From NCBI GenBank assembly GCA_021521415.1, contig JAIQDT010005011.1, forward strand, positions 124,001 to 188,000: 64,000 nucleotides of DNA, given 5' to 3'. The DNA comes from Bidens hawaiensis. Taxonomy: Eukaryota > Streptophyta > Magnoliopsida > Asterales > Asteraceae. The position numbers and the translations under genes were made by a program. This document shows positions 22,601 to 33,883 of this stretch, piece after piece. The stretch's first letter is position 1. Every line of letters starts with the position of its first letter. The notes beneath the pieces are model-generated. The model saw only the letters and a list, made by a program, of their open reading frames with translations. It was not told the DNA's origin and did no database searches.

Positions 22601-25398
22601 TAAAAACCACATGTTGTTTATAATCCCCGGTTTTAAATGCAACCTGCATCAAAGATAATAGCATATCAATTTCCAGGCAACACAGTAACAATGAGAGTCA
22701 ACATACAGTCTCAACATGTTCTATTTCTGATGATAAATAGTTTATTTAACAAAATAAGATCATAAGCAAGTTTTATAACTTATAAAATTGCATAATACTA
22801 ATACCAAACCCTAACTATAAAATCCAAAAATTGCACTATTAACTAATCATCACTGGCAACAATCATTAATCTCTTACAATAATCGAAAACCGATTAAAAC
22901 CTCAAGATAAAAGGAATTAAAGGTACAACATATTGATTTACACGCGTAGTCAACATACAGTCAAAATTCTCTTTCTGATGATAAAACTTTATATATCTGA
23001 TTAATTTCAATTTCAGATGTCGGTGCCACTAATGAAGAACCAAGCTTAATTGGTCCAATGTCAGACTCAATTCTTTTATTTATTTATTTATTTTGAACAT
23101 GTTTTCTTTTTAAAAAAGATGTTACTTTCTTTAAATACATATTTTGGGGGCTTGCTAATTTATGTTTACGATTTACTATGTTATTTTGTTGTATTTTGGT
23201 GTTGACAGATTTATTCTTTGTTTCGCTCTGGTGCTGTAACCCGATTTTGACTGAATTCGCGTCGACTCGTAACCACAGCTCGTGGGTTTAAATATGTTTT
23301 CTTTTGGTCACAAGCTATACGAGTACCAATACTATCCTGAACGCTTACTTATCTTTTAGGTTTATTGTCGTTACCATAACAAACCTAATCGGTACCGACC
23401 GAATTCACGTCACTGTGATTTTGTTACCTTGTTCAGATTAATATCAAAATCTAAATATCAAACCCTAAATATAAGATCCAAAAATTTACATAAAATTTAA
23501 TAAATTTCAAATCTAATCATCACCGGCAACAATCACTGATCTCTTACAATAATCAAAAATTGATTAAAACCTCAAGACAAAAGAGAATTAAAGGTATAAC
23601 ATATTGACTTACACGCGTAGTCAACATACAGTCAAAATGTTCTCCTTCTGATAAAACTTTGTTTAACATAACAGATAATAAGCAAGTTATGTGAGCACCA
23701 CATCAACATAAACCGGTATTTATAACTCTGATTAATTTCAGATGTCGATGCCACTAATGAAGAACCAGGCTTGATTGGTCCACGTGACTGGCATGTTGTG
23801 ATGCCACGTCACTCTTTTGTTTTCGTTTTTTTTATTTTGAATATGTTTTATTTTAAAAAAAAATGTTACTTTCTTTAAATACATATTTTGGGGGCTTACT
23901 AATTTATGTTTACGACTTACTATGTTATTTGTTGTATTTTAGTGTTGATGATTATTTTCTGTTTCATTCTGGAGTTGTCACCCAAATTCGCGTTGACTCG
24001 CAGCCACAACAATTTTTCTCATAAGCTATATGAGTGACAATACTATTTTGGGCGTTATTGCCGTTACCATAACAAACCTAATCGATAACAATTGAATTCA
24101 CTGTGCAGTTTTGTTACCTAGTTCAGATTAATATCAAAATTCAAATACCAAACCCTGAATATAAGATCCAAAAATTGCACATTAACTAATCATCACTGGC
24201 AACAATCATTGATCTCTTATAATAATCAAAAATCGATTAAAACCTCGAGACCAAACCGATTTTAAGATCCAAAACTAGCACAGATCAAACAGAGGGATAA
24301 CTTCTAATTAATTATCACAAGCTATACGAGTGCCAATACTATTCTAGGCGTTCACTAATTTATCTTTTAGGTTTATTGTCATTACCATAACGAACCTAAC
24401 CTAACCTATACCGACTGAATTCGTCTCGTTGTGCGGTTTTGTTAGCTAGTTCCGATTAGTATCAACATTTAAATACCAAACGCTAAATACAAGATCTAAA
24501 AATTGCTAACTAACCAATGATAATTTCACAGAAATTTTATTAAACTTCAAATCAAATCATCACAGGAAACAATGATTGATCTCTTACAAGTTACAATAAT
24601 AAAAAAACGAATAACACCTCAAGATCAAAACGATTAACGATATTTTGGGGGGCTTACTAATTTATGTTTACATTTTAGTATGTTATTTTGTTATATTTTG
24701 GTGTTGACAGATTTATTTTTTGTTTCGTTCCAGTGCTGTAGCAATACCAACAGAACTCCCGTCGACTCACAGGCTCACAGCCACAGCGCGTGAACTTTAC
24801 CAAACGATATATACATTTCATTTACCACAATCTATCGAGTGCCGATACTATCATGGGCGTTTACTAATTTATTTCTTTTAGGTTCATCGTCGTCGTTACC
24901 ATAACAAACGTAACCGGTACCGACCGAATTCACGGCAGTGTGATTTTGTTACCTAATTCAGATTAATATCAAAATCTAAATACCACACCACCCTAAATAT
25001 AAGATCCAAAAACTTAAATAAAATTTGAAATCTAATTATCACTGGCAACAATCACTGATCAAACAGAATTAAGATCAAAGACTATCAAAACTAACACAGA
25101 TCACGAATAATAATAATAATAATAATAATAATAAGTTGTAATTAATTATATTAGGTTACAGACTCATATATATAAATACCTGAATAGATTTAGGGCCGTA
25201 CTTGAACATGACACCACGGAACTGATTCTTCCGGTTGATAGGACCGCCGCTGCCGCCACCGGATACGGCGGAGCTGGCGGCGATTGCGGACGTGTTTGAC
25301 TTGCGGCCGCGGACAATGCCGGAAAACCAGGAAGTGGAAGAAGAAGATGCAGGTGGAGAAGAAGATGAGTTGTCTGGATTCATGTTGCTTTCAGCCAT
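16620..25398 (-). CDS. Alpha/beta-hydrolase, DUF1749 (SidJ/UPF0613-like), nine exons
   Basis: Minus-strand exons: 25180-25398, 22567-22643, 20512-20617, 20324-20416, 20163-20228, 19210-19355, 18017-18125, 17874-17938, 16620-16767. Phases fit throughout: 1029 bases, 342 residues, close to the plant family length. The N-terminus is Ser-rich (SSTSWFSGIVRGR). The hydrolase fold shows IGGLTDGFLAT (about 89-98), the nucleophile elbow GHSTG (159-163, Ser161), MADEYVPDYVD (Asp279 or Asp284 as acid candidates) and WGNHSLSNR (His312), ending NGWDDPWS. This matches plant DUF1749 proteins related to fungal fusarinine C esterase SidJ; the plant substrate is not known to me. Intron 8 has a GC donor; the other seven introns are GT-AG. 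Introns 1, 2, 5, 6 and 8 are long and repeat-filled, yet every exon is intact, so the gene is probably functional. Confidence 0.93.
17310..17608. mobile_element. Fold-back element (MITE) in intron 8 of the hydrolase gene
   Basis: Terminal inverted repeats of about 31 bp (17310-17340 and 17578-17608; left arm GTTAACTACTCAGAAGG, right arm reverse complement GTTAATTACTCGACTGG) with more pairing inside, for example CATTTCA and CCTTGG blocks. 299 bp, no coding sequence. It lies inside the GC-AG intron. Confidence 0.8.
18184..18606. mobile_element. Fold-back element (MITE) in intron 6 of the hydrolase gene
   Basis: Arms of about 36 bp at 18184-18219 and 18571-18606 (AGTACGGTTTTAGTC against AGTACTGTTTTAGTC) with inner complementarity around GTCATTTCAC and TTAACA. 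423 bp, no coding sequence. A different sequence from the fold-back in intron 8, though both share AGTCATTTCAC-type inner blocks. Confidence 0.8.
18960..19085 (+). repeat. Short direct repeat in intron 6
   Basis: A block of about 32 bases (TGGTTGTTTATGGTATCAAC core) occurs at about 18962 and again at about 19055, 93 bases apart, with nearly identical sequence. Confidence 0.8.
19628..20140. repeat. GAAC/GTTC-rich dispersed repeat, copy 2, filling intron 5
   Basis: Starts at AGGCCTGTAAATTAACTG and consists of CATGAACAA, GTTCATTTA and AACGAACAAGC variants. It is interrupted at about 19925-20030 by unrelated AT-rich sequence. It occupies most of the 807-bp intron 5 and is related to the copy at 16121-16365. 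Confidence 0.65.
22800..25090. repeat. Degenerate tandem repeat inside intron 1 of the hydrolase gene
   Basis: A block starting CAAACCCTAAATATAAGATC and running into CATCACTGGCAACAATCA recurs at about 22805, 23460, 24150, 24477 and 24986. A second block (TTTTGGGGGCTTACTAATTT, then GGTGTTGACAG) recurs at about 23141, 23884 and 24641, about 750 bp apart. Another (ATGCCACTAATGAAGAACCA) occurs at about 23020 and 23745. Together they make a partly deleted tandem array of 3-5 units that accounts for nearly all of the 2.5-kb intron. Confidence 0.8.
25106..25133. repeat. AAT trinucleotide microsatellite
   Basis: About nine AAT units in intron 1, about 45 bp downstream (gene sense) of exon 1. Confidence 0.9.
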
Positions 25399-25431
25399 TG
25401 GAATTGGAATTTGATTTGACTGAATGAGTTC

Positions 25432-25439
25432 TAGGGTTT
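25432..25439 (-). promoter_or_regulatory. Telo-box (AAACCCTA) upstream of the hydrolase start
   Basis: AAACCCTA on the minus strand, 34 bases upstream of the ATG. Telo-boxes are common near transcription starts of broadly expressed plant genes. No convincing TATA box was found next to it. Confidence 0.5.
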
Positions 25440-25849
25440 GTCAAAATGTTTTAACGGTTATGAACAAGACAGATATGAGATTAGATGTATTTACTATTTT
25501 GGTGGTTATGTTTAGCTCAGCTTCTATTTTATTAATTACTAGCTGCTACGTGCAAACATGTCATCGGATGCGTAACCGGTGTTATCGTTTCTGTATGTGC
25601 GTGGCTTCACAGTAGTATGTGCGTAACCCGAAGATAGTATGTTCGTATTTCGGCATTGGAATCTTAGCCGGTATTAGCACACAACGATTGTACACGTGCA
25701 ATCAGGTGTCGATGCGCACTTAACGCTGCATTGAACTCGTCTTGACCCGCAATCAGTTCTGTTTGACACTGTTCTAACCCTAAATTCGTTATGACTTGAC
25801 CCCTTTCAACCCAAACCTGTCCCGTTCCAAACCAAATTAGGGGCTGTTT

Positions 25850-26080
25850 GGCAAACCTCTGAATTGTTAAGTGCTAAATGGGTAAGAGGTCTGAATGAGT
25901 AAGATGATCTGAACCAGTAAGAGCTTAATGAAATGTATGTGTTTGGTTAGACATCTGAATAACTGTGCAAAATTACTATTTTACCCCTTTGCATGATTTG
26001 GTATTAATCTCATTCAAAAGATCTAAATAATTTTACATTATTCAAAAGAGCTAAATGATTCTAAACAGATTGTAACAAAT
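25850..26080. mobile_element. Partial hAT-like MITE (GGGGCTGTTTGG end)
   Basis: Begins GGGGCTGTTTGGCAAACC followed by repeats of the CTGAATGAGTAAGAGG type, typical of one end of non-autonomous hAT elements in dicots. The matching opposite end was not found, so the copy is incomplete or badly decayed. Confidence 0.5.
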
Positions 26081-29025
26081 ATATATTGGCCCTAATTTCT
26101 AAGAAGCCCGAATTCAACAACCATCTGTTAAATAGGTACCGCATCTTCTGTTAAATTCATGAACAACAACTGTAAATATACAACCGCACCTTTTGATAAG
26201 GGGGTGTATTTTTTTCAATTAGCTAAAATTCTGGAAACACAATATATAAAAGCTTATATACATATACAAAACCCAAAATACACGATATATGCCTAAAGAT
26301 GAAAATTTTATACAAAGAAGTTTCAAAGTACCACAAACATATATGTTTACAAATGAAGTAATAAACAATAACTTCCGAACCGACGTCTTCACCCTTGCAA
26401 CCCGAGCCGACGTCTTCACCCGAAGTCCCGAACCGTAAAAATTGCCTAACAAAACACAGTTAAATATATAAACAACCATACGTCCAGTAGCCCAAAATTA
26501 GAGTAAATTAGAGTAAAAGAGTGAGAGAAGGAAAAATTGCAAACAAGCACATTTGAATTTTTATAAAGTAACTTTAAGGTAATTCAATAATACCACAAAC
26601 AAAGCAAGCATCAAGCACATATGTCCAGTAGCTCAAAATGATGGTTGTTAGCACATTCACAAACCTAAAATGATTGGATATAAAATATGCTAAAACATAA
26701 AATATGCAAGTCAATTGGATGTCAAATATGCTAAAACTTAAATTGCAACTGTCAAGTAAACACCACTCATTGCACTATATTTGCTAAAACATAAAATATG
26801 CATATGTCGGTTAGATGTCAAATATGCAAGTGTAAATTGCAATTGTTTCATATGGAAACTGTATTTAGCATTTCTATTTAAAAGACAGGGGGCATTACCT
26901 TTTAACTCTCAAATCAACATCCATTTTCTTTTGTAAAATTGTAGCATATGGGCCAGGTGTAATGTTGTTGCAAATGACAAATAAATATGATAAATTAATA
27001 GCAAAGTTGTTGCAAAGCATTTCATCAAATATCTTATAAACATAATTAATGGTTTCAACCATATGTAAGTCACCGCAAACGGGTATTCGGTTCATCCCCC
27101 ATAGCTTGAATACATACAATAAAGTTTATACTTTAGCAATGGTCTGCGCAGCTGTAGCTTTTTAACGATTTTTCCCACTTACACTTGATTTCATGCCCCA
27201 AACTAAAAATCTAAGTAACGTAGACTTATAAAGCTTCGAAACGATATAAAATACGGGATGATTGCCACATCTTTTTATGACTTTAGATCAGTTAAGACTG
27301 CAACTGACAGTCGGCAATGGTGGTTCAGGTGGATGCGACGACGGAAATATGGTTCGATCGACCGCCTCTGATCGGTGAGGAAGGATTCAGTTGTGTTACA
27401 ATTCAAACTATCCTAAATCCATGGATTCGCAGGTTGTACGAACACAATCACTGTAATCATCAGAAAACATCCGAAAATTATCTGAGAGCTAAAATTTAGC
27501 CTCATACAAGTTCAAAAACCTAATTGCAAAATGCAATTATGATTAAATTATCATTAAGATTACGTTACTAGGCATTATTATTTACGAAAACTGCGTTATA
27601 TTTTTCAATTTATGATAACAAATTTGCAAGAAAAAAATTAGTTGTGGTTTAGAATTAGAAGTAGGTTACACAAATTTCTGGACTTAACCATGGGCACTTT
27701 TGTGGGACTTTGAAGGTGGCTTTTCATATTACTGTATGCATATATACATCAATCTCTCCATGCAGTTTGATTGTTTGGTTACTATTTTTTTAGCTTTAAC
27801 CTATCAAATATGCTTCAAGTTTTCTTATTAGTGTCGGTTCAACCTTTTTTTCACAACCACAGGCTCAGGTTTCACATCTGGAAGGACAACACAATTAAAA
27901 GAGCAACCTACTACTGTTAAACTCAAGAAGAACAACGCAATTAAAAACACTTACCTGCTATATCAACTAGTAACTATATAATATAATCATACATTGTATT
28001 TCCAGTAACATAAGTAAAGAATCTTAATCTATGGCATTCAATTAATATTATGGGTTACACCTTCTTGAATTCAAAGATTAGGGTTTCAAGAACATATACC
28101 TCATTTTTTTTTATCTCTAACTAGAGATTAATTGTTAGAACCAAAGCAAGAATCAACGAAAATTAATCAATTAACTTAAACTGAACATCAATTAGCCGTT
28201 CATACCATAAACCCTAGCTTCTAGGCCTAGCCTATCAAACCCCAGAGGTAGAAATCGACTGACGGTGGGGAAACATAAGAGTAGAAATCAAGTAGGGAAA
28301 CAAAAATCATACCTTTTAATCAAGTGCCTGGTAGCCAGAAGAGAAGGAGAAAGAAAGAAAGAGCCAGCGTGGGTAAAATTGTCTCTGAACCATTCAACCT
28401 TCAATTTCAATCCCAACGAATAAGAGGATGATGGAGCTTTCAGATGTATGATGTTAACAAACCAAATCAGACCCAACCAAACACACCCTTAACCTTTTTG
28501 TATCGACTCATTCCAACCTTAACCTTGTATACCCGACCGATTCGTTTGCCGGTCTTTAATGCTAATCAGGTAATACGTAAAGTTTTTAAAATAGAAAAAG
28601 TATAGCATTACCATACTCAAATTAAAGATAATAAAATACTCGTTTTTATAGTATAATGTTTTTAAAAAAATATTAACGTGTGAAAAAGTTATAAACGTTT
28701 AAACGTCATCGGGGTAGTTAGTTTAAAATAAGGGGTATATATGTAACTATTATATAAGTTAACCAAATATGACTAAAGTTAAAGGACCAAACTTGTAGTT
28801 AATTTTGAATAACTTAAAAATCAACCGTATGATTTTATTTTGCTAAAAGACAAAATTAGCAAAAGACAAAATTGCCCCTAAAATGTCTTAAATTTATACA
28901 CTGTAGTTTGTACTAAAAACAACAAGTTTGGTACCTCTTAAAAATTAAGAGGTCTCTCACTCATGCTTTATATATAATATAGATTATTAATTAACTTAGT
29001 AAATGATCTGATGCTTTGCGACGGG
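26081..29025. other. Intergenic stretch without a supported gene
   Basis: AT-rich. Short repeated pieces such as GCTAAAACATAAAATATGC occur at about 26690, 26720 and 26785. Short open frames here do not resemble any family I recognise. 28313-28490 looks like a leader exon on the minus strand (ends AAAAG before GTATGATTT), but no downstream coding exon could be joined to it. Confidence 0.4.
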
Positions 29026-29519
29026 TAGGGCTGTTCAAAACCGGATATCCGAAACTTTCGGACAATGAAAATCACTATCCGAATCCGAAACTTCGGATAT
29101 CCGAAATTTCGGATATCCGAACCTCGGATATCCAAATATCCGAAAAAAGAAGTAAAATAAAAAAACACTTGTTTTAATAATAAAAACCGTACATCATGTT
29201 AAGAATTCAAGTTTTCATATCCAATAAATCAAACATACAACCACCAAATAACAAGTTTCTAAATCCAACAAACGAAACATACAACAACCAAACATATAAA
29301 ATAAAATAAAAATATATAAAAATTAAAACACCGGATAATTTGAATAATTCGGATATCCGAAAAATCTGAAAACTGCTATCCAAATCCGAATTCGAAATTT
29401 CGAATATCCGGGATTCGGATATCCGAATTTTTGGATATCCGAAAATTCGGATAGTTCGGATACGGATAGTCGGATAATTCGGATACGGATTCAAATTTGG
29501 ATAGTTTTGAACACCCCTA
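29026..29519. mobile_element. hAT-like MITE with 8-bp target duplication
   Basis: Ends TAGGGCTGTTCAAAACCGGA and (reverse complement) TAGGGGTGTTCAAAACTATC form the terminal inverted repeats. Flanks GCGACGGG (29018-29025) and GCGACGAG (29520-29527) form an 8-bp duplication with one mismatch. The body is packed with GGATATCCGAA units in both orientations, so it can fold extensively. 494 bp, non-coding. Confidence 0.82.
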
Positions 29520-29527
29520 GCGACGAG

Positions 29528-30104
29528 AGCATTGATACATATTGGTCCGTCTCTTTTAATGAGGACTTTGATATAACATAAAGTTAATAAAGTTTGTTTA
29601 CATGTTATAGTAGCTCGATTTTAATAAAAAAAACATTTCCATCGAAGTGTGTGTGGGAAATATGGTTGTCTTTGTAAAAGAACTAAAATGCATTTAAGAA
29701 AACAAAAATATATTATACTTGACACGCATGTTTTAGTCATGCATTGTGTGAGCTCGGTATTGATACAAATTTATATTGAAGCATACGTAGAAACATTGTC
29801 GTTTGTTTCAAATTTAGAGTAGCATAAAGTTGAAAAAAAATAAAAATATATAATATTTGATTAACATCGATTTCGAACGAAACTTGTGTTCAAACGTAAA
29901 TAAAAATAAACGTTCGTGATCGTATATTTGAAAATTAAGATAGCATAGCATATTAAAATATGTATGACTAAAATATGTTAAATTCAAAATTTATAGAAAA
30001 AAAAAAGTAAGTAAGTTGTCAATAAGTTAGTGGTTAATATATTTACTTTTTCATAAATAGTGATTTTATATGAGTTAAGACTATCCACTATGGTGACTAT
30101 TTAT
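29528..30104. other. AT-rich intergenic stretch, nothing recognised
   Basis: No ORF, repeat structure or RNA gene that I can support. Confidence 0.4.
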
Positions 30105-30662
30105 TGTTGGGTATTATATTTTAGATCGACTCATCGAATTGTTACTCGTTTATAAGAAGAAATTAAAGAAAGACAACAAGATATTATATCGAGTAATTGA
30201 AGCATTGACGGGTGAAATATTATATTATATTTTATTCCTTTGGTCCTATCCAAGTGGCGGTGGAGTGAAGACCAAGGCACAAGACTAGTATAAATAGATG
30301 ATTTAGGTAATTTGTTTAGGTCATGTGTGAATTGTGAGATTTATTATTGTATTAGGAGAGTTTTCCCCCGGGGAAGAGATCTCCCCGGGTGACCGTTCCT
30401 TTGTATGTATGAATGTATGTATGAGTGTTCTTCATGACAATCATTCGGTTAATGAAATCATACTACTACATCTATTTATTGTGTTTCGATTACATACAAT
30501 TGTTCATCCTACTTTATTGATTATTGTTAATCGAAACGAACTCTCCACATCCGTCCATTATTATTGTTCAAGAGTGAATACGTGTTACGATCCTAACCCG
30601 GATCCTAGCTCCACCGTTAATACCGATTATTCACGCTTCCGCACCGGGGATCGGTTCTCACA
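30105..30662 (+). mobile_element. 5' LTR of a retroelement, probably copia
   Basis: Starts TGTTGGGTATT, ends TTCTCACA just before a tRNA-Met primer-binding site. A TATA-like AGTATAAATAG is near 30285. A CG-containing palindrome (CCCCCGGGG and CTCCCCGGG) is near 30365-30390. 558 bp. No matching 3' LTR was recognised; the LTR at 46234-47449 is a different sequence. Confidence 0.75.
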
Positions 30663-30664
30663 AT

Positions 30665-30676
30665 TGGTATCAGAGC
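30665..30676 (+). other. Primer-binding site (initiator tRNA-Met type)
   Basis: TGGTATCAGAGC two bases beyond the LTR end. Confidence 0.88.
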
Positions 30677-32700
30677 AGGTTACCGAATCGTTCAGACTAA
30701 CTGTCGAACTAGATTCAATTCGCTCTTGAATCCGCCATGGACGTTAAACTTGAAGTTTGTTGAAGTTTTTATGGGTTTTTGCATGGATTTGGAGGAACTT
30801 TGATGATTGAAGGATTATAGATGTTGACTGATGTTTGGGTCGATGATTAATTCGGAGATTCAACATCAATTTCATGTTTATGTATTCAGTTTTGTCCAGA
30901 TCTACAATATTCGGTTTGTTTTTGTTCAAACTCGTTTATATTTGAGGTTCTAGACTTGATTGTTTTGATGAAATTAAGGTTAGATTGGCGATAGAATGTT
31001 GATTTCGTGATGATTTGATGAGATTGCAATGATTAATTTCATATATCAAGTGTTTAATTTTGGATATAAGATTTTAGGGTTCTTATGTTCAAAATTGGGG
31101 GAAATCAAAACCATGTGTTTAGGCAAATTTGATGACTAGTTATGGTTCGTATGATGATTATGATGTGTTTGGAGCCAATTTGGATACCTTTATGTGTTCA
31201 AGGAAATGAGTTTGTTTGAGAAAATGTGCTTGAGCTGTGGAACTGCCAGTTATATGAGAAGATGGATTATGTGTTCGAGATGGTGTGGCAGTTTGCTGAC
31301 ATGATTCAGGTTTAGAGCACATGTATTTTGCTGGATGTGTTCGGTGATTTTATGCTGTAACAACATGTTGCAGCTGATACAATATGATCTTGAACAGATG
31401 TTATACAAATTGTTTGCTGCTGGTACATACACGAACAATTAACGGATTCTGCTGCTGCATATTTTTAGTCAGGGGCAGTTTGGTCATTTGCAGCATAAGC
31501 ATATTATAAACGATCAAACGGGCCAAAACTTGCTGAATTTACTGCTTTAACAAGCTGCGGTCTGCTGTTTGGTTGCTAAAATTGACTCTTAAACGAAAGA
31601 AATTACAAGTTCGGTTGTGAAACGGGCCAAAACGTGAGGAATTTAATTGATTTGGTGCTGAAATGCTGACAAAACGGGCCAAAACGCATTGTTTTAAGTG
31701 CTGATTTTTGTCGAAAAGTTGCCAAAACGAGCTGAACTTGCTGATTATTATTAGTGAAAGTGCTGATTTTTGCTGAAACGCACTGTTTAAGTGCTGAAAA
31801 GTGCTGAAACGCACTCTTTAAGTGCTGAAAATTACTGAAACGTGTTTAAACGAGCTGAAATACACTGTTTTGTTGCTGAAATGTGCTGAAAGTTGCTGTA
31901 ACGAACTGATTCGTTGCTGTTTTTGCTGATATACGAGCTGAACATGCTGATTTTGCTGCTGAAACGGCTCCAAAACGCACTGAAACTACTGATTTGTTGC
32001 TGAAAACGCGCTGATTTGTGCTTAAACGAGCTGTTTAACGTGCTGAACAGCTGTTAAACGAGCTGAAATGCACTGAAATTGCTTATTAATTGTTGTTAAA
32101 ATGTGTTGTGAACGAGTTGATTGTTTGCTGATTAACACATGCTGTTAAGGAGCTATTAACGTGTTGTTAACGTGCTGATATTACCGGTAAAACGTGCTGA
32201 AGTCGCTGTTAAATGTCGCTGAAAATGTTGTTAAAAGGTGCTGTTAACGGGCTGATTATTTGCAAGGGTATTTCAGTCTGTTTATAGCTGGTACATGTTC
32301 TAAAACTGAAGATACAAGGATATATGCTCGAAATGTTAAGTGATTCAAGTCCAAGCACAAAAAGATAAGTTCTTAAGGCTTCGAGCACATAACTTTGACC
32401 ACAAGCACTTAATTTTTGTTTCGAGTACATAAGTGTTTGTCGAGCATGTGATGTTTTAAGTCTCGAGCACATCGTGTTTTATTGAGCATATCAATATTCA
32501 TCTCGAGCACATCTTGTGTGCACGAGCGTATCATGAGTTTTGATGGAAAATCTTCTAAGTATGGAGGCTCGAGCACACTTTTTGCTCACTAGCATGCTTT
32601 GTGCTAGTAAAGAAAACCTTCATGAAATCACTGCATCTTTTTTACTCTCAAGCACACTGTGTGCTAGTATAGAAAGTTTGTGTTTGTGAAATATTTCAAG
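30677..32700 (+). other. Retroelement leader with degenerate GCTGAAACG and CGAGCACAT repeats
   Basis: No coding similarity. From about 31530 to 32270 the sequence is dominated by variants of GCTGAAACG, GAGCTGTTAACG and GTGCTGAAA at spacings of roughly 10-25 bases. From about 32300 to 32650 a second motif (CGAGCACAT, CAAGCACTT, CGAGCATGTG) recurs about ten times. Where this leader joins the element carrying the ORF at 33038 is not clear. Confidence 0.6.
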
Positions 32701-33037
32701 TTTTTGGAAGAAATTTTTGGAAAGAGGTATGAAGCCTGAGATTGTTGAGAATCTATCCAGAGAATCAGTGTTGGACCAGTACAACAAATTGAAAAGAAAA
32801 TAAAAAACAAAGAGGGTTCAAACTGAGAGCTTTAAACAGTCTGAACCAACTGATGAACCTCAAGTAAAGAAGAGAAGAATTCAAACTTTGAGGGAGAAGA
32901 CAAAAGAAAAGTCAGATCAGTTGAAACCCCTACTCCTCACAAAGTGAAGCCTGAACCTGAGGATGAACCATTTGTTCCTTGGGAGAATGAAGAGATGATC
33001 AACATTCTGAGGAACATAATGATCAATCAAAGGGGGA

Positions 33038-33883
33038 ATGAGTGAAGCAGACTTTAATGTCTTGGAAAAGGAGGATCTGAAAAACCTTTTCTATTTTCAA
33101 AAGAGTGAATGGGAAAAAGCTTTAAGAGAAGGTGAGAACCCAAGATACTATGAAGATGGAAGATTTGTACCTGCTGGGTTGGCAAACACTCCTGGAATGG
33201 CAAAAATGTTACTAGAACTTAAAGAACATGGAGAAAATGTTGTTGAACTTGCCAATCTTCCAACTGAAATGGTAGAGGACATCTACATAAAGTTTTTCAA
33301 CTTAAGGCCTGGGAAACCAAAGAAGTCTATTCCTTTTAGGCCTCCAATTTCAAGAAGATTTCCACAAGGTGGAAGAGGTCAAGGAGGAAGAGGCGAATCA
33401 AGCAGTTCTGCACAACAAAGAACAGTAAGACCATAGTCTGATGTGGATCTTCCTAGAGAACTGTACTTTGATTCTGTTACTGAGTCTTTGAAAGTGATTA
33501 TGGAAAGCCGATCGCTAAGAGACATAGTTGTGAGAAGTGATTTCTATGAATACACTCAGGAACAACTAGAAAGAATGGCCAGACTCAACTTGTATGATTA
33601 CCGAAATAGAAGTAGGATGGCTGGAAGGCAGATGAATAATCTGTCAAAGTTTTTACTGGATAAAGCTGAGAAAGGGTTCCCATTCTTAAAAGAAAAGAGA
33701 AGCTGGAGAATGATTCAGCTTCACAAGTCAAAGAGGACAGAAAAATTGAAGAAAATGGACATTGCTGAAAGAGACTTTGTGATGAATGTCAGAGATAGGA
33801 ATCCCCTATCAAATATGAACACATACATAAGTCTTGAAAGAAGAATGACACGGGCCAACTACACAGTGCAAAGGAATGGTATC
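33038..33883 (+). pseudogene. Retroelement ORF of unknown function, 5' part (split by gypsy insertion)
   Basis: One frame from ATG 33038 to the insertion point, with one in-frame stop at 33434-33436. The first part (residues 1-132) is charged, includes AGLANTPGMAKMLLELKEHG and ends in an Arg/Gly/Gln-rich tail (GGRGQGGRGESSSSAQQ) that suggests nucleic-acid binding. The second part begins DLPRELYFDSVTESLKVIME and is Arg/Lys-rich and helical (YTQEQLERMARLNLYDYRNR). I recognise no protease, integrase, RT or RNase H motif. It lies between retroelement sequence and a PPT plus LTR, so it belongs to a retroelement. It might be a 3' extra ORF of a Sirevirus-like copia or a Gag-like protein; this is unsettled. 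Weaker, stop-ridden sequence of the same kind begins near 32700. Confidence 0.6.
33879..33883 (+). repeat. Target-site duplication GTATC, left copy
   Basis: GTATC immediately before the 5' LTR, matching GTATC at 45772-45776 after the 3' LTR. This marks the 5-bp gypsy insertion site within the ORF. Confidence 0.95.

Noticed and set aside
26895..27119. Minus-strand short ORF (74 residues)
   Set aside because: No recognisable domain and no supporting exons.
27317..27499. Plus-strand short ORF (60 residues)
   Set aside because: No family resemblance, no splice partners, isolated in AT-rich DNA.
28288..28490. Leader exon of a minus-strand gene
   Set aside because: The donor-like site and C/T-rich leader look plausible, but no coding exon could be linked.
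25848..28492. A single 2.6-kb hAT element between TAGGGGCTGTTTGG and a reverse-complement TAAGGGTGTGTTTGG
   Set aside because: Terminal similarity is only partial, the 8-bp flanks do not match, and no transposase remnant lies between. Only a partial MITE at the left end is reported.
30334..30729. 131-residue ORF at the 3' end of an LTR
   Set aside because: It spans the LTR end and the PBS, so it is not a gene.
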